The translations under genes and the position numbers were made by a program. Shown one piece after another: positions 1 through 9,056 of a stretch of 61,285 nt of DNA. Origin of the DNA: Pirellulales bacterium (GTDB taxonomy: Bacteria; Planctomycetota; Planctomycetia; Pirellulales; JACPPG01). The stretch lies in NCBI GenBank assembly GCA_036490175.1, contig DASXEJ010000077.1:1-61285 (forward strand), read 5' to 3'. Numbering within the stretch: position 1 is the first letter of the stretch; each line of letters opens with the position of its first letter. The notes beneath the pieces were generated by a model, which worked only from the letters and a program-made list of their open reading frames with translations, was not told the DNA's origin and searched no databases.

Positions 1-1570
1 CTTGCACCTCTTGCTGATGAATCTCGCGCTCGAACTTCTCCGAGGAGCGACGCGAAGCGTCTTGCAAGGCCGTTTCCAATTGGCCGGCCAATTGTCCACG
101 CAGCGCGGTATCGAGTTCGGGCGTCTTGCGCACGCGCTCCAGCTCGACCTTCAATCCATCGATCACCGCGTCCGGATTGGTGGCCATCTGGGTGCGGGCG
201 TCGTTGACGGCAGTGCGAACCTCGGTCTGCACCGATTGTTGCAACACGCGCCGCTCGCGATCGACCGCGTCTAGCAAGCCGCCGTCGGGTTCATCGGCGG
301 ACGGAGTATCCGACAACTCGTCGTGCAGAAGACCAAACTTGATAGCAGGCGCATCGGATCCAGGCTTTCCGGCTTTCTCAGCCAATCGCAATAACGTACC
401 GGCCTCGGAATCAGCTGCATTGATCTCTAATGCCTGAGTGGCCAGCCGTAAGGCATGTGCAGAATCGCCAGATGCCAAGGCGACTCGCGCGAGCCGATCT
501 AGCCCCTTGGCGTCGCTTAGCAACCGGCGGCGAACTTCAGCCAGCCCCTTACTTCCCAATGTCGGAAGGTTCACCCCACCGTCGCGTTGGCCGGCTTCGA
601 CCAAGTATTCCAAAAACGAATAGTCTGTGTTCGATTCCGTTGGCGCGAGTTGCCAGCTCAATTCGATAGCACGACCATCGGCGTTTTTTGCATTCAACTT
701 GACAATGGCCGGCGCTGACAACGAGCCACTGCCTATCAGAATCGTATCCCGGTCGAAACGCAGCGGTAATCCGCGGACACCGGAGAGTGCCTGCAAGGGC
801 TGCGGCAATTCGATCGACGTGGGCCACACCACAGGAGCAGGTAGGGCAGCAGCCAGCCAATTGCCAACTTGAGATGCGTTCAAGTCGTCGGTATCTACGG
901 CTAAAACCGCTCCGGTCTGCCTGGCCACGCAGGCCAGCAGGGCCGAATCCAGGCGCGGCCCTATCGCGTAGCTGTTGAACGGCACCTGAAGGTCGCGAAG
1001 GTGATCGATTCGAGGTCTTACGACCTCGGCCGCCAGCATACTGGCGCCGCTCATCCCATCGCCGATGTATAGCGCCGCGCGGCGACGCATTCCCTCCTTG
1101 ACCTCTGCGAACGATTCACCGGCCGCGGATAGAGTAGCCACCATATCCGTCGCGCCCAGAGGCACGCGCTCGCGCAATGCCGCGACCGCCTTCGCCATTT
1201 GTTTGCTAGTGGGTGAGACGAATGCCTGTGTCAGCGGAATCGCATTCAGGTCGACAGCCAACAATTGAATCCGATCATCCGGGTGCAACGCGGCCAGTAC
1301 GGTATCAAGTACGGCGAGCGCCTTGGTGCGATACTCGCCCGCCTGGCTGGCAGATGTGTCAAACAGTATGACAACGTCTGTCGCGACGCGCGGGGGTCGC
1401 GTGATAGCCGGCGCAAGGCGCAATACGAAGTACGCAGCGTCGTCTTTTGCAAATACGTCAAGCCTCGCGTCATTAGCGACCGGAGCCGCTACGACAATCG
1501 GACCTGGCATAGCCGCCAGTAGGCTACTTACCACGCATGCACTTTGGCATACTCGCTTGCACCATAACAT
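1..1570 (-). CDS. Secreted VWA-domain protein (partial, C-terminus beyond left edge)
   Basis: Read on the minus strand, a frame opens at an ATG whose complement lies at 1568-1570 and stays open to the window edge, giving about 523 visible residues. Residues 1-29 look like a signal peptide: KR near the start, then a hydrophobic stretch ending in VVAAP. A von Willebrand A domain follows with all three parts of the metal-ion-dependent adhesion site: DTSAS at 71-75, Thr141 in the GATD loop and Asp171 in YIGDG. After about residue 380 the chain turns helical and charged and looks like TPR or coiled coil. VWA proteins of this kind are usually exported and bind ligands or partner proteins through the metal site. 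Its partner is unknown. The start is supported by the leader; no strong ribosome binding site is visible. Confidence 0.8.
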   Translation of the reverse strand, partial: MLWCKRVCQSACVVSSLLAAMPGPIVVAAPVANDARLDVFAKDDAAYFVLRLAPAITRPPRVATDVVILFDTSASQAGEYRTKALAVLDTVLAALHPDDRIQLLAVDLNAIPLTQAFVSPTSKQMAKAVAALRERVPLGATDMVATLSAAGESFAEVKEGMRRRAALYIGDGMSGASMLAAEVVRPRIDHLRDLQVPFNSYAIGPRLDSALLACVARQTGAVLAVDTDDLNASQVGNWLAAALPAPVVWPTSIELPQPLQALSGVRGLPLRFDRDTILIGSGSLSAPAIVKLNAKNADGRAIELSWQLAPTESNTDYSFLEYLVEAGQRDGGVNLPTLGSKGLAEVRRRLLSDAKGLDRLARVALASGDSAHALRLATQALEINAADSEAGTLLRLAEKAGKPGSDAPAIKFGLLHDELSDTPSADEPDGGLLDAVDRERRVLQQSVQTEVRTAVNDARTQMATNPDAVIDGLKVELERVRKTPELDTALRGQLAGQLETALQDASRRSSEKFEREIHQQEVQ

Positions 1571-1635
1571 AGTGAGATACTCCCCGAACTTTTATCACAA
1601 CTGCTTTAGCGCAGACATCACCTTTCATGTTCGCG

Positions 1636-2033
1636 TCACCACGTCGCCCTGGGACGCGAAGCCGAAACGCGCCGAATAACCGCGCCGCGTCCAACATCAC
1701 GCCTTTGGCGAAGCGCCTTGCTGGAGGATGGACAGGTATGAACCCACAGCGCCTCAACGGTATTTCCGTCATGCTCCACAGCCTCGACGACAAACACGAA
1801 TCCGTTGGTACGGAAGTGTCGAAGATTTTCGCAGTGGATATGATCCCGAACCGACCGTCATCGTGAGGGGATGATCGCGTGAGATATCGTCCCGTCCAGC
1901 CGGTGATTACACCGTTCTCTTTCTCGCGCCACGGTGGCTCGTTGGCGTGGAAACAACGATACAGATTCGGTTCGAAGCGTTGACCCGAGCAATTCGTGTC
2001 GCGAGCGGCGCTTGTGGCTTTCATATCATTCAT
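1636..2033 (-). pseudogene. Possible frameshifted small hypothetical gene
   Basis: Two adjacent minus-strand fragments in different frames both look protein-like. The upstream one (ATG at 2033, or 2024) includes a Tyr-Arg-Cys-Phe-His stretch and EPPWREKENGVITGW. The downstream one, open from about 1857 to a TGA at 1636-1638, contains DHIHCENLRHFRTNGF and VFVVEAVEHDGNTVEALWVH, alternating hydrophobic and acidic residues as real proteins do. Joining them near 1858 would give a protein of about 130 residues. I do not recognise the family. It could be a pseudogene, a sequencing error, or chance open frames in GC-rich DNA. GC at third codon positions does not clearly favour the shifted reading, so confidence is low. 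Confidence 0.28.
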
Positions 2034-2281
2034 GGCAAGCTGCCTCACTCATCCATCCCGCCCGCGTGTGACTGGCCACCGCGCGAGCGCGCATAATGTA
2101 GACGAGGATGCCAAATGACCACGACATAACGACATCTCGACCCAAACGATGCAGCCACGGGCGAGCGCCACGGGCTGCCATGCCCGCAGGTGAAACGGTG
2201 TATGTTTCAGCGGCGGTCTTCGCCGTCGCTTCCATGGATGCTAAGGCGATACCCACAGGTAATCTACCGCCATTGCGTTAC

Positions 2282-2311
2282 AAATCGCTAAGGTGGATAA
2301 GCGATTTATCC
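2282..2311. repeat. Two overlapping, mutually exclusive hairpins
   Basis: AAATCGCT (2282-2289) pairs perfectly with AGCGATTT (2300-2307) across a 10-base loop. The same right-hand segment lies inside a second perfect inverted repeat, GGATAA (2295-2300) with TTATCC (2306-2311). Only one of the two can form at a time. It lies about 320 bases before the SemiSWEET-like gene, and no T-tract follows. Confidence 0.4.
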
Positions 2312-2629
2312 TGAAAACCACCTCTACCGCCTGGCAATGGCTCGTAAATTGCCATGCTGCGGACACCATTTTGTCGATCCGTACACAGCGACTTCTTCGT
2401 CGCTGCCGCCGTCATCATTTCCGGCCAAAATCTCATACTCAATGGACTCCGTTCCTTGGGTGGCAGCGTCATGTCGCTCGTGCGGCTCCTCGCAACAATC
2501 AATTGGACTGAGAGCGGATTGCGACGGGCACCTGTCGAATGCAAACGCAACGGCTACATTGTCAAGACGACCAGCTAGGGACAACTGCGTTCGCTTCGGT
2601 AGCGCGATTCCCGGCAGAAAGGCCGATCG

Positions 2630-2929
2630 ATGTTTCACGATCTTGCTGCATTTCTTTTTGATCCGTCCGTCGTGGGGTGGTGGGCGTTGATCGTGACGGT
2701 GCTCTATTCAATTTGCGGGATGCCGGCCCAGATTTGGAACAATTTCAAGAATCGCCATACGGTACGGCCGTCGTTGCTGTTTGGCGTGTCCATTGCCGCC
2801 ACTTTCAACAGTTGGGTGTGGTACGGCTATGTAAAGGGGGACACGTATGTGTTCGGATCGAATTGCCCCGGAGCGATTTGTGCGGTAGTACTCCTCTTGC
2901 AAGCCCTGTTTTACCGCCCCCGCCAGTGA
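2630..2929 (+). CDS. SemiSWEET/PQ-loop-like small membrane protein
   Basis: A 99-residue protein with three hydrophobic segments (about 13-31, 47-66 and 76-94). Around residue 30 it has a proline-containing turn, GMPAQIWNNFKNR, then a short loop and VWYGYVKGD, which matches the layout of SemiSWEET half-transporters: a PQ-like motif ending helix 1, a W-x-x-YG segment ending helix 2, and helix 3. SemiSWEETs are about 90 residues and act as dimers that move sugars across the inner membrane; the substrate here is unknown. The ATG at 2630 has an AGAAAGG ribosome binding site upstream. It stands alone, 132 bases before the sterol-desaturase-type gene on the same strand. The classical PQ pair is replaced by P-A-Q, so the assignment is likely but not certain. 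Confidence 0.62.
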   Translation: MFHDLAAFLFDPSVVGWWALIVTVLYSICGMPAQIWNNFKNRHTVRPSLLFGVSIAATFNSWVWYGYVKGDTYVFGSNCPGAICAVVLLLQALFYRPRQ

Positions 2930-3061
2930 TCCGGGGCACTGCAAGCGGCTGTCGACGAGCAATCGTCCTCATTGGCGTTCTTGTAGTTGACGCCAACCCC
3001 TGGCCGTCCGAAAATCGCACATCAGGGGATTGTTCACGTAAGCGCTAGTGGTTTTGCGGCA

Positions 3062-4372
3062 ATGGACACGCTCGTCGACAACGTTCTCGGTTCCGGCACC
3101 AATTACGTCACTCTGGCAGTGCCGTTTTTCTTTCTGCTGATCGGTCTGGAACTAGTGGCGGGCCTGGTCGAGCGCAAACGTCTCTACCGCCTCAACGACT
3201 CGATCAACGATCTGAGCTGCGGCATCGTGGATCAGATCCTGGGGTTGTTTCTGAACGTGCTGCTGTTGGCCAGCTACTTGTACCTGTTCGAGCATTTCCG
3301 GATGCTAGAGATCGCCGATGCCTCGCCGGCTGCCAAATGGGTGGCGGCGATCGGCTTGTTGTTCGGAGTCGATTTCTGCTTCTACTGGTTTCATCGCATC
3401 GCGCACGAGTATGCCTCTCCTTGGGCGACGCACGTCGTGCATCATCAGAGCGAGGAATACAACCTTTCGGTCGCGCTGCGCCAAAGTGCGCTCGAGAGCT
3501 GCTTTGCCTGGGTGTTCTACCTTCCGCTGGCCGTGATCGGGTTTCCGCCCGTCTGGTTCGTCGCCATGAAGGGGATCAACCTGCTCTACCAGTTCTGGAT
3601 CCACACCGAAGCCATCGACCGGCTGGGCCCATTGGAATGGGTCATGAATACGCCGTCTCACCATCGTGTACACCATGCCCGCAATCCAAAATATCTCGAC
3701 AAGAACTACGCTGGCATGTTCATTATCTGGGATCGCTTGTTCGGCACCTTCCAGCTGGAAGAAGAGCAACCCGTCTATGGCATCACCAAGCCGCTACAGA
3801 GTTGGAATCCCTTGTGGGCCAATCTGCACTCTTGGGCCGATCTCGCACACGACGCCTGGCATGCGCCGCGCTGGCAGGACAAGATTCGCATCTGGTTCAT
3901 GCCGCTGGGCTGGACCCCGCCTGGCCTGCCCGAACGGCCGCGGGCCCAGGAGGTCACCCGGGCGGACGTCAAGAAATATGATCCCTACGTGCCATGGCCA
4001 CTTACAGCATATGTCCTTGTCCATTTCCTGGTCGTGCTGGTGGTGGGTGTGGTCGTTTTATTGCTCGGCGATGATCACGCGCCGCTCGTATCAATCGCTC
4101 CGGCAGCGGCGTTCATATTGTGGTCTCTGGCGAATTTCGGCGGGATCATGGAGCGCCGTGGCTGGGCTTTTGTCGCCGAGATCGCGCGCCTGATCGCATT
4201 GCCCCTGGTCGCGGCACAATTGACTGATAATGAGACGTGGAGATTGGATGCTTGGAGATTCGCGGCACTGACGGCGTCGATCAGCTTGACTTGCATCTCG
4301 GTCATGTGGCTTGTGGGCACTCGCCGACAGTTCGCCACGGTGAATGCAATCCCCGCGCAATCCTCGACGTAA
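3062..4372 (+). CDS. Sterol desaturase / fatty acid hydroxylase family membrane enzyme
   Basis: A 436-residue membrane protein with the diiron histidine signature of the fatty-acid-hydroxylase superfamily: H-x3-H at His111/His115 (FHRIAHE), H-x2-HH at His124/His127/His128 (HVVHH), and HH-x2-HH at His200/201 and 204/205 (HHRVHH). Transmembrane segments flank these boxes, and two or three more close the C-terminus (about 315-425). Family members hydroxylate or desaturate lipid chains using a diiron centre facing the cytoplasm. The length, the C-terminal membrane extension and the phrase MFIIWDRLFGTF resemble alkylglycerol-monooxygenase-like members. The frame is open further upstream (to 2987), but the ATG at 3062 gives the natural N-terminus leading into the first helix. 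The substrate cannot be told from the sequence. Confidence 0.85.
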   Translation: MDTLVDNVLGSGTNYVTLAVPFFFLLIGLELVAGLVERKRLYRLNDSINDLSCGIVDQILGLFLNVLLLASYLYLFEHFRMLEIADASPAAKWVAAIGLLFGVDFCFYWFHRIAHEYASPWATHVVHHQSEEYNLSVALRQSALESCFAWVFYLPLAVIGFPPVWFVAMKGINLLYQFWIHTEAIDRLGPLEWVMNTPSHHRVHHARNPKYLDKNYAGMFIIWDRLFGTFQLEEEQPVYGITKPLQSWNPLWANLHSWADLAHDAWHAPRWQDKIRIWFMPLGWTPPGLPERPRAQEVTRADVKKYDPYVPWPLTAYVLVHFLVVLVVGVVVLLLGDDHAPLVSIAPAAAFILWSLANFGGIMERRGWAFVAEIARLIALPLVAAQLTDNETWRLDAWRFAALTASISLTCISVMWLVGTRRQFATVNAIPAQSST

Positions 4373-4452
4373 TACGATTCGGCTGCCGTTGCGAAGCGCT
4401 GACCACGCCTGCGACGTCGCTACGCCCCCAGATAGAACGGTTTGGCAGCGCC

Positions 4453-6387
4453 TCAGGGAGTTGGCCGTATAGCCTTGGCCGCTTCGGCCTCGATGCGCAA
4501 TGCTTCGGCGCTTTGTGGTTCATGCTGCTGGCGCCACATGACGCCCTCGCGATAAAACCGCAATGCCTCTTCGTGGTTCCCCAGTTTTTCGTTGATCATG
4601 GCCAGAAAGAATCGATCGGCGCTGTAGCCCCCGTTCGCCTTTACGGATTTCTCGAGGGCCTCGGTCGCCTTTGCCAGATCACCGGCTCGGTACAGCGCGG
4701 CGCCGAGCGTCCCTTGCAAAGCGCCAACGTCGGGGGCCAAGTGCACGGCCTCTTCCGCCATCGCCACGGCCCGTTGCGGATCGCGATGCCGCTCGTCTCG
4801 ACAAGTCGCCAAGATCCAGGCCAGGCTGTTGCAGGCGAGAGCACGCCGCGATTGCGGAACGTCGGGCACTGCCAGCGCCTGTTCGAGCAATTCAATCGCG
4901 CGCTGGCACTCTCCGATTTCGGCCAATGCCGCGGCGAACGCGATGTGCGTCTCGGTATAGGTCGGCTGAAGTTGCAGGGCAATGCTGAGGTGAGCGATTC
5001 CCTGCGGTACGTCTTTTTGCAAATAGAGTGTGCCGAGATTGTTGTGCCCGATCCAGCTTTTGGGATCGCGTGCGACGACGTCGGTGAACAGCGTCAGTTG
5101 ATCGTCGTAGACAAACGTGCGCTGCCAGGTGAGCACGCCCGACACGATCAAAACTGCCGCGGCCGTGAGTGCGCCGAGCCATCGAGACGAGTCCCCCAGC
5201 CGCCGCCAGCCGATAGTGGCAATCGCCGCCATAAGCGCGATCAGCGCCATGCTGGCGTGATATTGAAAATGATCGGCCACGAATGAGTAGCGGAACGGAT
5301 AGACATTGAAGAAACCCAACGCCGGCACCAGCACGCCCGCAAAAATCAGCACCGCCGCCAGCGGGCCGCGCCCGACTCGTCCTCGCGCCAGCCACAAGCC
5401 CAACAACACAGCCAACGCTGCCGCCGGATAGACGTATTGCCACAGGTCATGTGTGTTGATGTCCCAGCGTGGGTAGAAGAAGTTCAGCCCCACCGGCCAT
5501 AAGAGTTTGCCCGCGTAAAACCACAGCGCATGCCCCGCGATCAGGCATCTGCCGACAAAGCTCAAGTCCCAGGCCGCACCGACCGCGCCCACGGTATTCT
5601 TTTCCATCGTCACAGTGACCAGGGCTAGCGCGATTCCGATGACGAAAAACGGCCCCAATAGCGTTAGATCGCGCCAGGAAATCTTCCCTCGCTTCCACCA
5701 CAGGATCACCAACAGCACAGCCGGCACAGAAACCGCAACCGTCTTGCTCAATAGCGCCGCCACGAACAGTACAAATGCCAGGAAGTACGCCCGCCAGCGA
5801 GGCGCCGTTAGGGGCTGTGTTGCGCCGTCGTTCACCGTCTCGGGGGGAGAGAACTGCAAATAGGCCAGAATCGCGGCCAGTGCAAACACGGCCGAGAGAA
5901 CATTCTTGCGCTCGGTGATCCAGGCGACACTTTCGACTTCGACCGGGTGGACAGCAAAGATGGCTGCCGCCAACCAAGCGCCCGGCAAACCAAGCCGCGC
6001 GAGAAGCCGCCACAACAGCACGGCGCCCGTGGCGTGCAGCAACACATTCACCAGATGATAGCCCGCAGGGTGTAAACCCCACAGGTGATATTCGACCCAG
6101 AACGTCGTATGGACCAGCGGATAGTATTGCGGTACCGCGCCCGGCTCGAACCAGATGCGCCGCAGTCCGTCAATCGAGTGCAGCGTCTCGTTGGCTTCGA
6201 CGTAGTAATCGTCATCCCAAATGAAACCGCAGCCGATCGCATGCGAGTACGCGATCAAGGCGAACAGCAGCAACACGCCTGCCCAGGCCCAGGGTAGCCA
6301 ATACGAGGGACTGTCGGCGTCTTTGCGCGGCACCGAGCGCGCCGCGTTCGACTTCGCCTTCGTGCGGGTTTTGGCCGACATGTTCAC
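4453..6387 (-). CDS. Polytopic membrane protein with C-terminal TPR repeats (GT-C/TMTC-like)
   Basis: A 644-residue protein. A basic N-terminal tail of about 30 residues precedes roughly ten membrane helices (about 32-430). The first periplasmic loop carries an acidic WDDDYYV motif, as in GT-C glycosyltransferases of the protein-O-mannosyltransferase type, and HPVEVESVAWITERKN follows in a later loop. From about residue 445 the protein becomes TPR repeats (for example GHNNLGTLYLQ, and LGAALYRAGDLAKATEALEKS near 585). This arrangement, membrane core plus TPRs, resembles eukaryotic TMTC proteins and is frequent in planctomycetes. A role in transferring sugar from a lipid carrier is an inference. 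It converges with the desaturase gene with 80 bases between stops. The second Met, at 6381, is an equally possible start. Confidence 0.78.
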   Translation of the reverse strand: MNMSAKTRTKAKSNAARSVPRKDADSPSYWLPWAWAGVLLLFALIAYSHAIGCGFIWDDDYYVEANETLHSIDGLRRIWFEPGAVPQYYPLVHTTFWVEYHLWGLHPAGYHLVNVLLHATGAVLLWRLLARLGLPGAWLAAAIFAVHPVEVESVAWITERKNVLSAVFALAAILAYLQFSPPETVNDGATQPLTAPRWRAYFLAFVLFVAALLSKTVAVSVPAVLLVILWWKRGKISWRDLTLLGPFFVIGIALALVTVTMEKNTVGAVGAAWDLSFVGRCLIAGHALWFYAGKLLWPVGLNFFYPRWDINTHDLWQYVYPAAALAVLLGLWLARGRVGRGPLAAVLIFAGVLVPALGFFNVYPFRYSFVADHFQYHASMALIALMAAIATIGWRRLGDSSRWLGALTAAAVLIVSGVLTWQRTFVYDDQLTLFTDVVARDPKSWIGHNNLGTLYLQKDVPQGIAHLSIALQLQPTYTETHIAFAAALAEIGECQRAIELLEQALAVPDVPQSRRALACNSLAWILATCRDERHRDPQRAVAMAEEAVHLAPDVGALQGTLGAALYRAGDLAKATEALEKSVKANGGYSADRFFLAMINEKLGNHEEALRFYREGVMWRQQHEPQSAEALRIEAEAAKAIRPTP

Positions 6388-6514
6388 GTTGCAGACAGGG
6401 GGCGGCAGGAATTCCCGGTAGGAGCATCGCTCCCTAAATCAGCCGGCGATCGATCAGCAGGTCTTCATGCGGCCCAGCACTTCTTCGACGGCAGTCGGCA
6501 TGGCGCGTGCGTGG

Positions 6515-7318
6515 CTATTTTCCCAGATAGTTCGGCGCCCGCTTCTGCAGAAATGCCATCACCCCTTCGCCAAAGTCGTGCGTCTCGCACAGCGATTGCT
6601 GGGTTGCGGCCTCGTGACGCAGCGCTTGCTCGAACGTGGCCGCCCCCTCGTTGTTGCGGATGGCTGCTTTCGATTGCGCGATCGAAAGCGGGGCCTTGGC
6701 GGCCAGTAGCTCGGCGAACTTCTGCACCGAGTCCTCGAACCCTTCCGTTGGGTAGAGATGATTTGCCAGACCCCACTTTTCGGCGTCCTCGGCCGGCACA
6801 CGGCATCCGGTCATCACCATCTCTAGGGCTCGACCCGTTCCGACCAGCCGTGACAGCGTGAACGATCCGCCGCCGTCCGGCATGAGATTGATGTTGACGA
6901 AAATCTCGGCAAAGAAAGCCCGTTCGCTCACCAGGCGCAGATCTGCGGCCAGCGCGATATCGCAGCCAATGCCGGCCGATGCTCCGTCGACGGCCGCAAT
7001 CACCGGCAGCGGCAGACGCGTCATTGCCACGACCAGCGGATGATAATGATTTGTCAGGATGTCTTTGACGTTAACGCTTTCACCCAATCGCGGTGCCACG
7101 GCCTTCAGATCGGCACCGGAACAAAAGGCGCCCCCTTTGCCCGAAATCACCACAACGCGAGCCCCTTCGGCGACGCTGCTCTCCACTTCAGCCCGCATCT
7201 GGTCGGCTACCTCGGGCGTGAGCGCGTTCTTGACCTGTGGGCGGTTGAACCAGATCCATTTCACGGAACCCTTGGTTTCCGAGAGCACACTGGGGGCGGC
7301 GGTCGCAGTTGTAGACAT
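6515..7318 (-). CDS. Enoyl-CoA hydratase/isomerase family protein
   Basis: A 267-residue crotonase-fold protein, the usual length. It shows the CoA-binding and oxyanion-hole segments GKGGAFCSGADLKAV (about 55-70) and DGASAGIGCDIALAADLR (about 106-124), the latter followed by RAFFAEIFVNINLMPDGGGS. In hydratases the two catalytic glutamates lie in the second block and just after it; here the second position reads MPDGGGS, as in many isomerase or hydratase variants, so the exact reaction is open. The frame extends upstream to 7417, but MSTTATAAPS at 7318 is the natural start. Fatty-acid or amino-acid acyl-CoA breakdown is the likely setting. It lies downstream of the SelA-like gene on the same strand, with 290 bases between them. 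Confidence 0.88.
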   Translation of the reverse strand: MSTTATAAPSVLSETKGSVKWIWFNRPQVKNALTPEVADQMRAEVESSVAEGARVVVISGKGGAFCSGADLKAVAPRLGESVNVKDILTNHYHPLVVAMTRLPLPVIAAVDGASAGIGCDIALAADLRLVSERAFFAEIFVNINLMPDGGGSFTLSRLVGTGRALEMVMTGCRVPAEDAEKWGLANHLYPTEGFEDSVQKFAELLAAKAPLSIAQSKAAIRNNEGAATFEQALRHEAATQQSLCETHDFGEGVMAFLQKRAPNYLGK

Positions 7319-7518
7319 GATCGTGAACCTCGTGCGCGTGATGGGTGCCGAAATAACGTGGATCGTGCGTCGGGCATTTTCGCCCAGACAAACCTCGAGG
7401 TCAACGCGCAGACGCATCGGTCACAGAGGCTTTCATGGTGTCAACGTATGCACCGTTGCTGGCCGGGTATCCACGGGCTGCAGCGGAGTCTAAACGTCAA
7501 CGATCCTTTGCCGCTTTA

Positions 7519-7541
7519 CACGGCTTGGCAAGCCAGCCGTG
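7519..7541 (-). terminator. Stem-loop after the SelA-like gene, no U-tract
   Basis: CACGGCT (7519-7525) pairs with AGCCGTG (7535-7541). A bulged T at 7526 and further GG/CC pairing tighten the loop. It lies 68 bases past the stop of the minus-strand gene ending at 7609. No T-run follows in that direction, so it may be a processing or stabilising hairpin rather than a true terminator. Confidence 0.35.
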
Positions 7542-7608
7542 GCACCCGGAAATGAAGACTTTTGAAAAACAGAAGATGTCCTGCAAGGCCATCGGATGTG
7601 ACAGCCAC

Positions 7609-8790
7609 TCAACCTGCCAGCACGGTCTGCAGGCGGGCCACGACAACTTCGGCCTCGCCCGGCTGCAAACAGAAGGGATCGATCGCCAGCCGGCCGGTCC
7701 GGGCGTCGCCACTAGCCACATAGATAGGCGGCGAGCCAGCCTCGAGCACGCGAGCGACCTCGATCGCCGAGCGTCTGGCAGTACCAGGCAACTCGATACG
7801 GACGATCGGCCACAGGTCGGCACGTTCGACCAGTGTCGCCTGCGCCGTAGGAAGCGTGGCGAGAGCAGCCACGATTTGTGCCGCTGTCTTTGCCAATCTT
7901 GCCCGATCGGCTATCTCGTCGCTCGTTACGAAACGTTCAAGCGCTACTAGCAGTCCTACGATTTCTTCCTTGCCAACCTTCATCGCGCGGCCGATGCCGT
8001 GGTTCGGGACGCCCGACTGCAACAGAGCAGGATCGATCAGTGAGTCCGGCGGATTCCACAACTCTGGCAGAAAATCGAGATCCCACATCTGTAGCGCGGC
8101 CGAGGCGATCAGGCCCCTACGGCCGCAAAGGATGCCCGAGGCTTGCGGACCGCGAATCCCCTTGCCGCCGCTAAACCCTACCAGGTCGGCACCGGCGGCG
8201 ATGAACGATTTCAGGTTTCCCCGAGGAGGTAGCGCGGCCGAGGCGTCGACGATCACCGGCAGCCGGTGGCGATGGGCCACATCGATAACTTCGCTAAGCG
8301 CCAGCGGTGAAAAGCCGACCGAGAAGGCAACGGCCACGGTGCCCTCGCTGATCGCGGCTTCGATCTCCCAGGGCTGTGGATCCCGCGTGCGCTCGGCCAG
8401 CCCGACTTCCACTAGCCGTGCCCCCGCGGCACGCAGCGCATGGTCGTAGCCGTTGCGGTGCGATCGGGGAATAATGATCTCGTTGGGCATGCCCGCGGTG
8501 TCGGGCAGCCGGTCGATCCGGCCGAAATCGGTGCCGGCCAGGCAAGCCGCGGCGGCCAATGTCAGCGAAGCCGCGGCCCCGGCCGTGACCAGCCCGGCCT
8601 CGGCGCCAGTCCACTCCGCGATCTTGGCGCCTGCCACCGCGTGCAGTTGATCCATCCGCACGAAGGATCGCGCCGCCTCGGCCATGGCCCGCGTCACTTC
8701 CGGATCCATCAAACTGCCGCTGAGGCGCGTGAGCGTGCCCGCCGCGTTGATAACCGTGGGGACACCGAGTTGGCTGTAGATCGAAGACAT
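7609..8790 (-). CDS. SelA-fold PLP-dependent enzyme (D-glucosaminate-6-P ammonia-lyase-like)
   Basis: A 393-residue pyridoxal-phosphate enzyme of the L-seryl-tRNA(Sec) selenium transferase-like family. Diagnostic parts are the N-terminal VINAAGTLTRLSGSLMDPEV (about 13-32), a glycine-rich TAGAAASLTLAAAACLAG segment (about 69-86), the cofactor Asp in VIVDASAALPP and the Schiff-base lysine in GFSGGKGIRGPQASG (about 205-219). The size and the lack of an N-terminal tRNA-binding domain argue against genuine SelA. Characterised relatives include DgaE, which deaminates D-glucosaminate-6-phosphate. The start MSSIYSQLGVPT matches the family N-terminus. It is divergent from an alcohol dehydrogenase gene (266 bases apart), which suggests shared control of a small sugar-acid or amino-sugar pathway. 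Confidence 0.82.
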   Translation of the reverse strand: MSSIYSQLGVPTVINAAGTLTRLSGSLMDPEVTRAMAEAARSFVRMDQLHAVAGAKIAEWTGAEAGLVTAGAAASLTLAAAACLAGTDFGRIDRLPDTAGMPNEIIIPRSHRNGYDHALRAAGARLVEVGLAERTRDPQPWEIEAAISEGTVAVAFSVGFSPLALSEVIDVAHRHRLPVIVDASAALPPRGNLKSFIAAGADLVGFSGGKGIRGPQASGILCGRRGLIASAALQMWDLDFLPELWNPPDSLIDPALLQSGVPNHGIGRAMKVGKEEIVGLLVALERFVTSDEIADRARLAKTAAQIVAALATLPTAQATLVERADLWPIVRIELPGTARRSAIEVARVLEAGSPPIYVASGDARTGRLAIDPFCLQPGEAEVVVARLQTVLAG

Positions 8791-9056
8791 GGCGTATTGA
8801 CCGACCAGCGGACGGTGCCGCTTGCTTTTATGTGCGAGTTCCCTGACCAGAGCATGATTTGCCGTCTGGGGCCAGCATGCTCGGCACGTCAGTTGGTGTC
8901 AACGATCCCTTGTCGAGACTTCGCCGCGGTGTTGAACGATCGTAATGACCGCCTTGCCCTCTTACGCGGCGCGCGTATGCTGATGCGACACGGCGCGCTG
9001 GTATTGAAGCTGCGACGCCGGCTCTTAGGACCGAATCTTTTGCGGGGAGCCTTCTC

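Larger units (their letters stand above)
1571..2629. other. Gene-poor stretch of about 1 kb
   Basis: No frame here has convincing protein character over its full length. The only coding-like signal is a pair of minus-strand fragments in two frames (1636-2033, listed separately). A pair of overlapping alternative hairpins sits at 2282-2311. The promoters of the minus-strand VWA gene and of the plus-strand SemiSWEET-like gene should both lie in this stretch, but no clear -35/-10 pair was found. Confidence 0.5.

Noticed and set aside
4237-5286. Long plus-strand open frame (349 residues) opposite the TPR membrane protein
   Set aside because: Antisense to a protein with clear membrane and TPR pattern; the composition is Gly/Arg/Pro-rich with no motif, as expected of high-GC shadows.
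7496-8915. Shared 11-mer GTCAACGATCC near 7497 and 8898
   Set aside because: Hundreds of 11-mer matches are expected by chance in 61 kb, and the flanks do not align.
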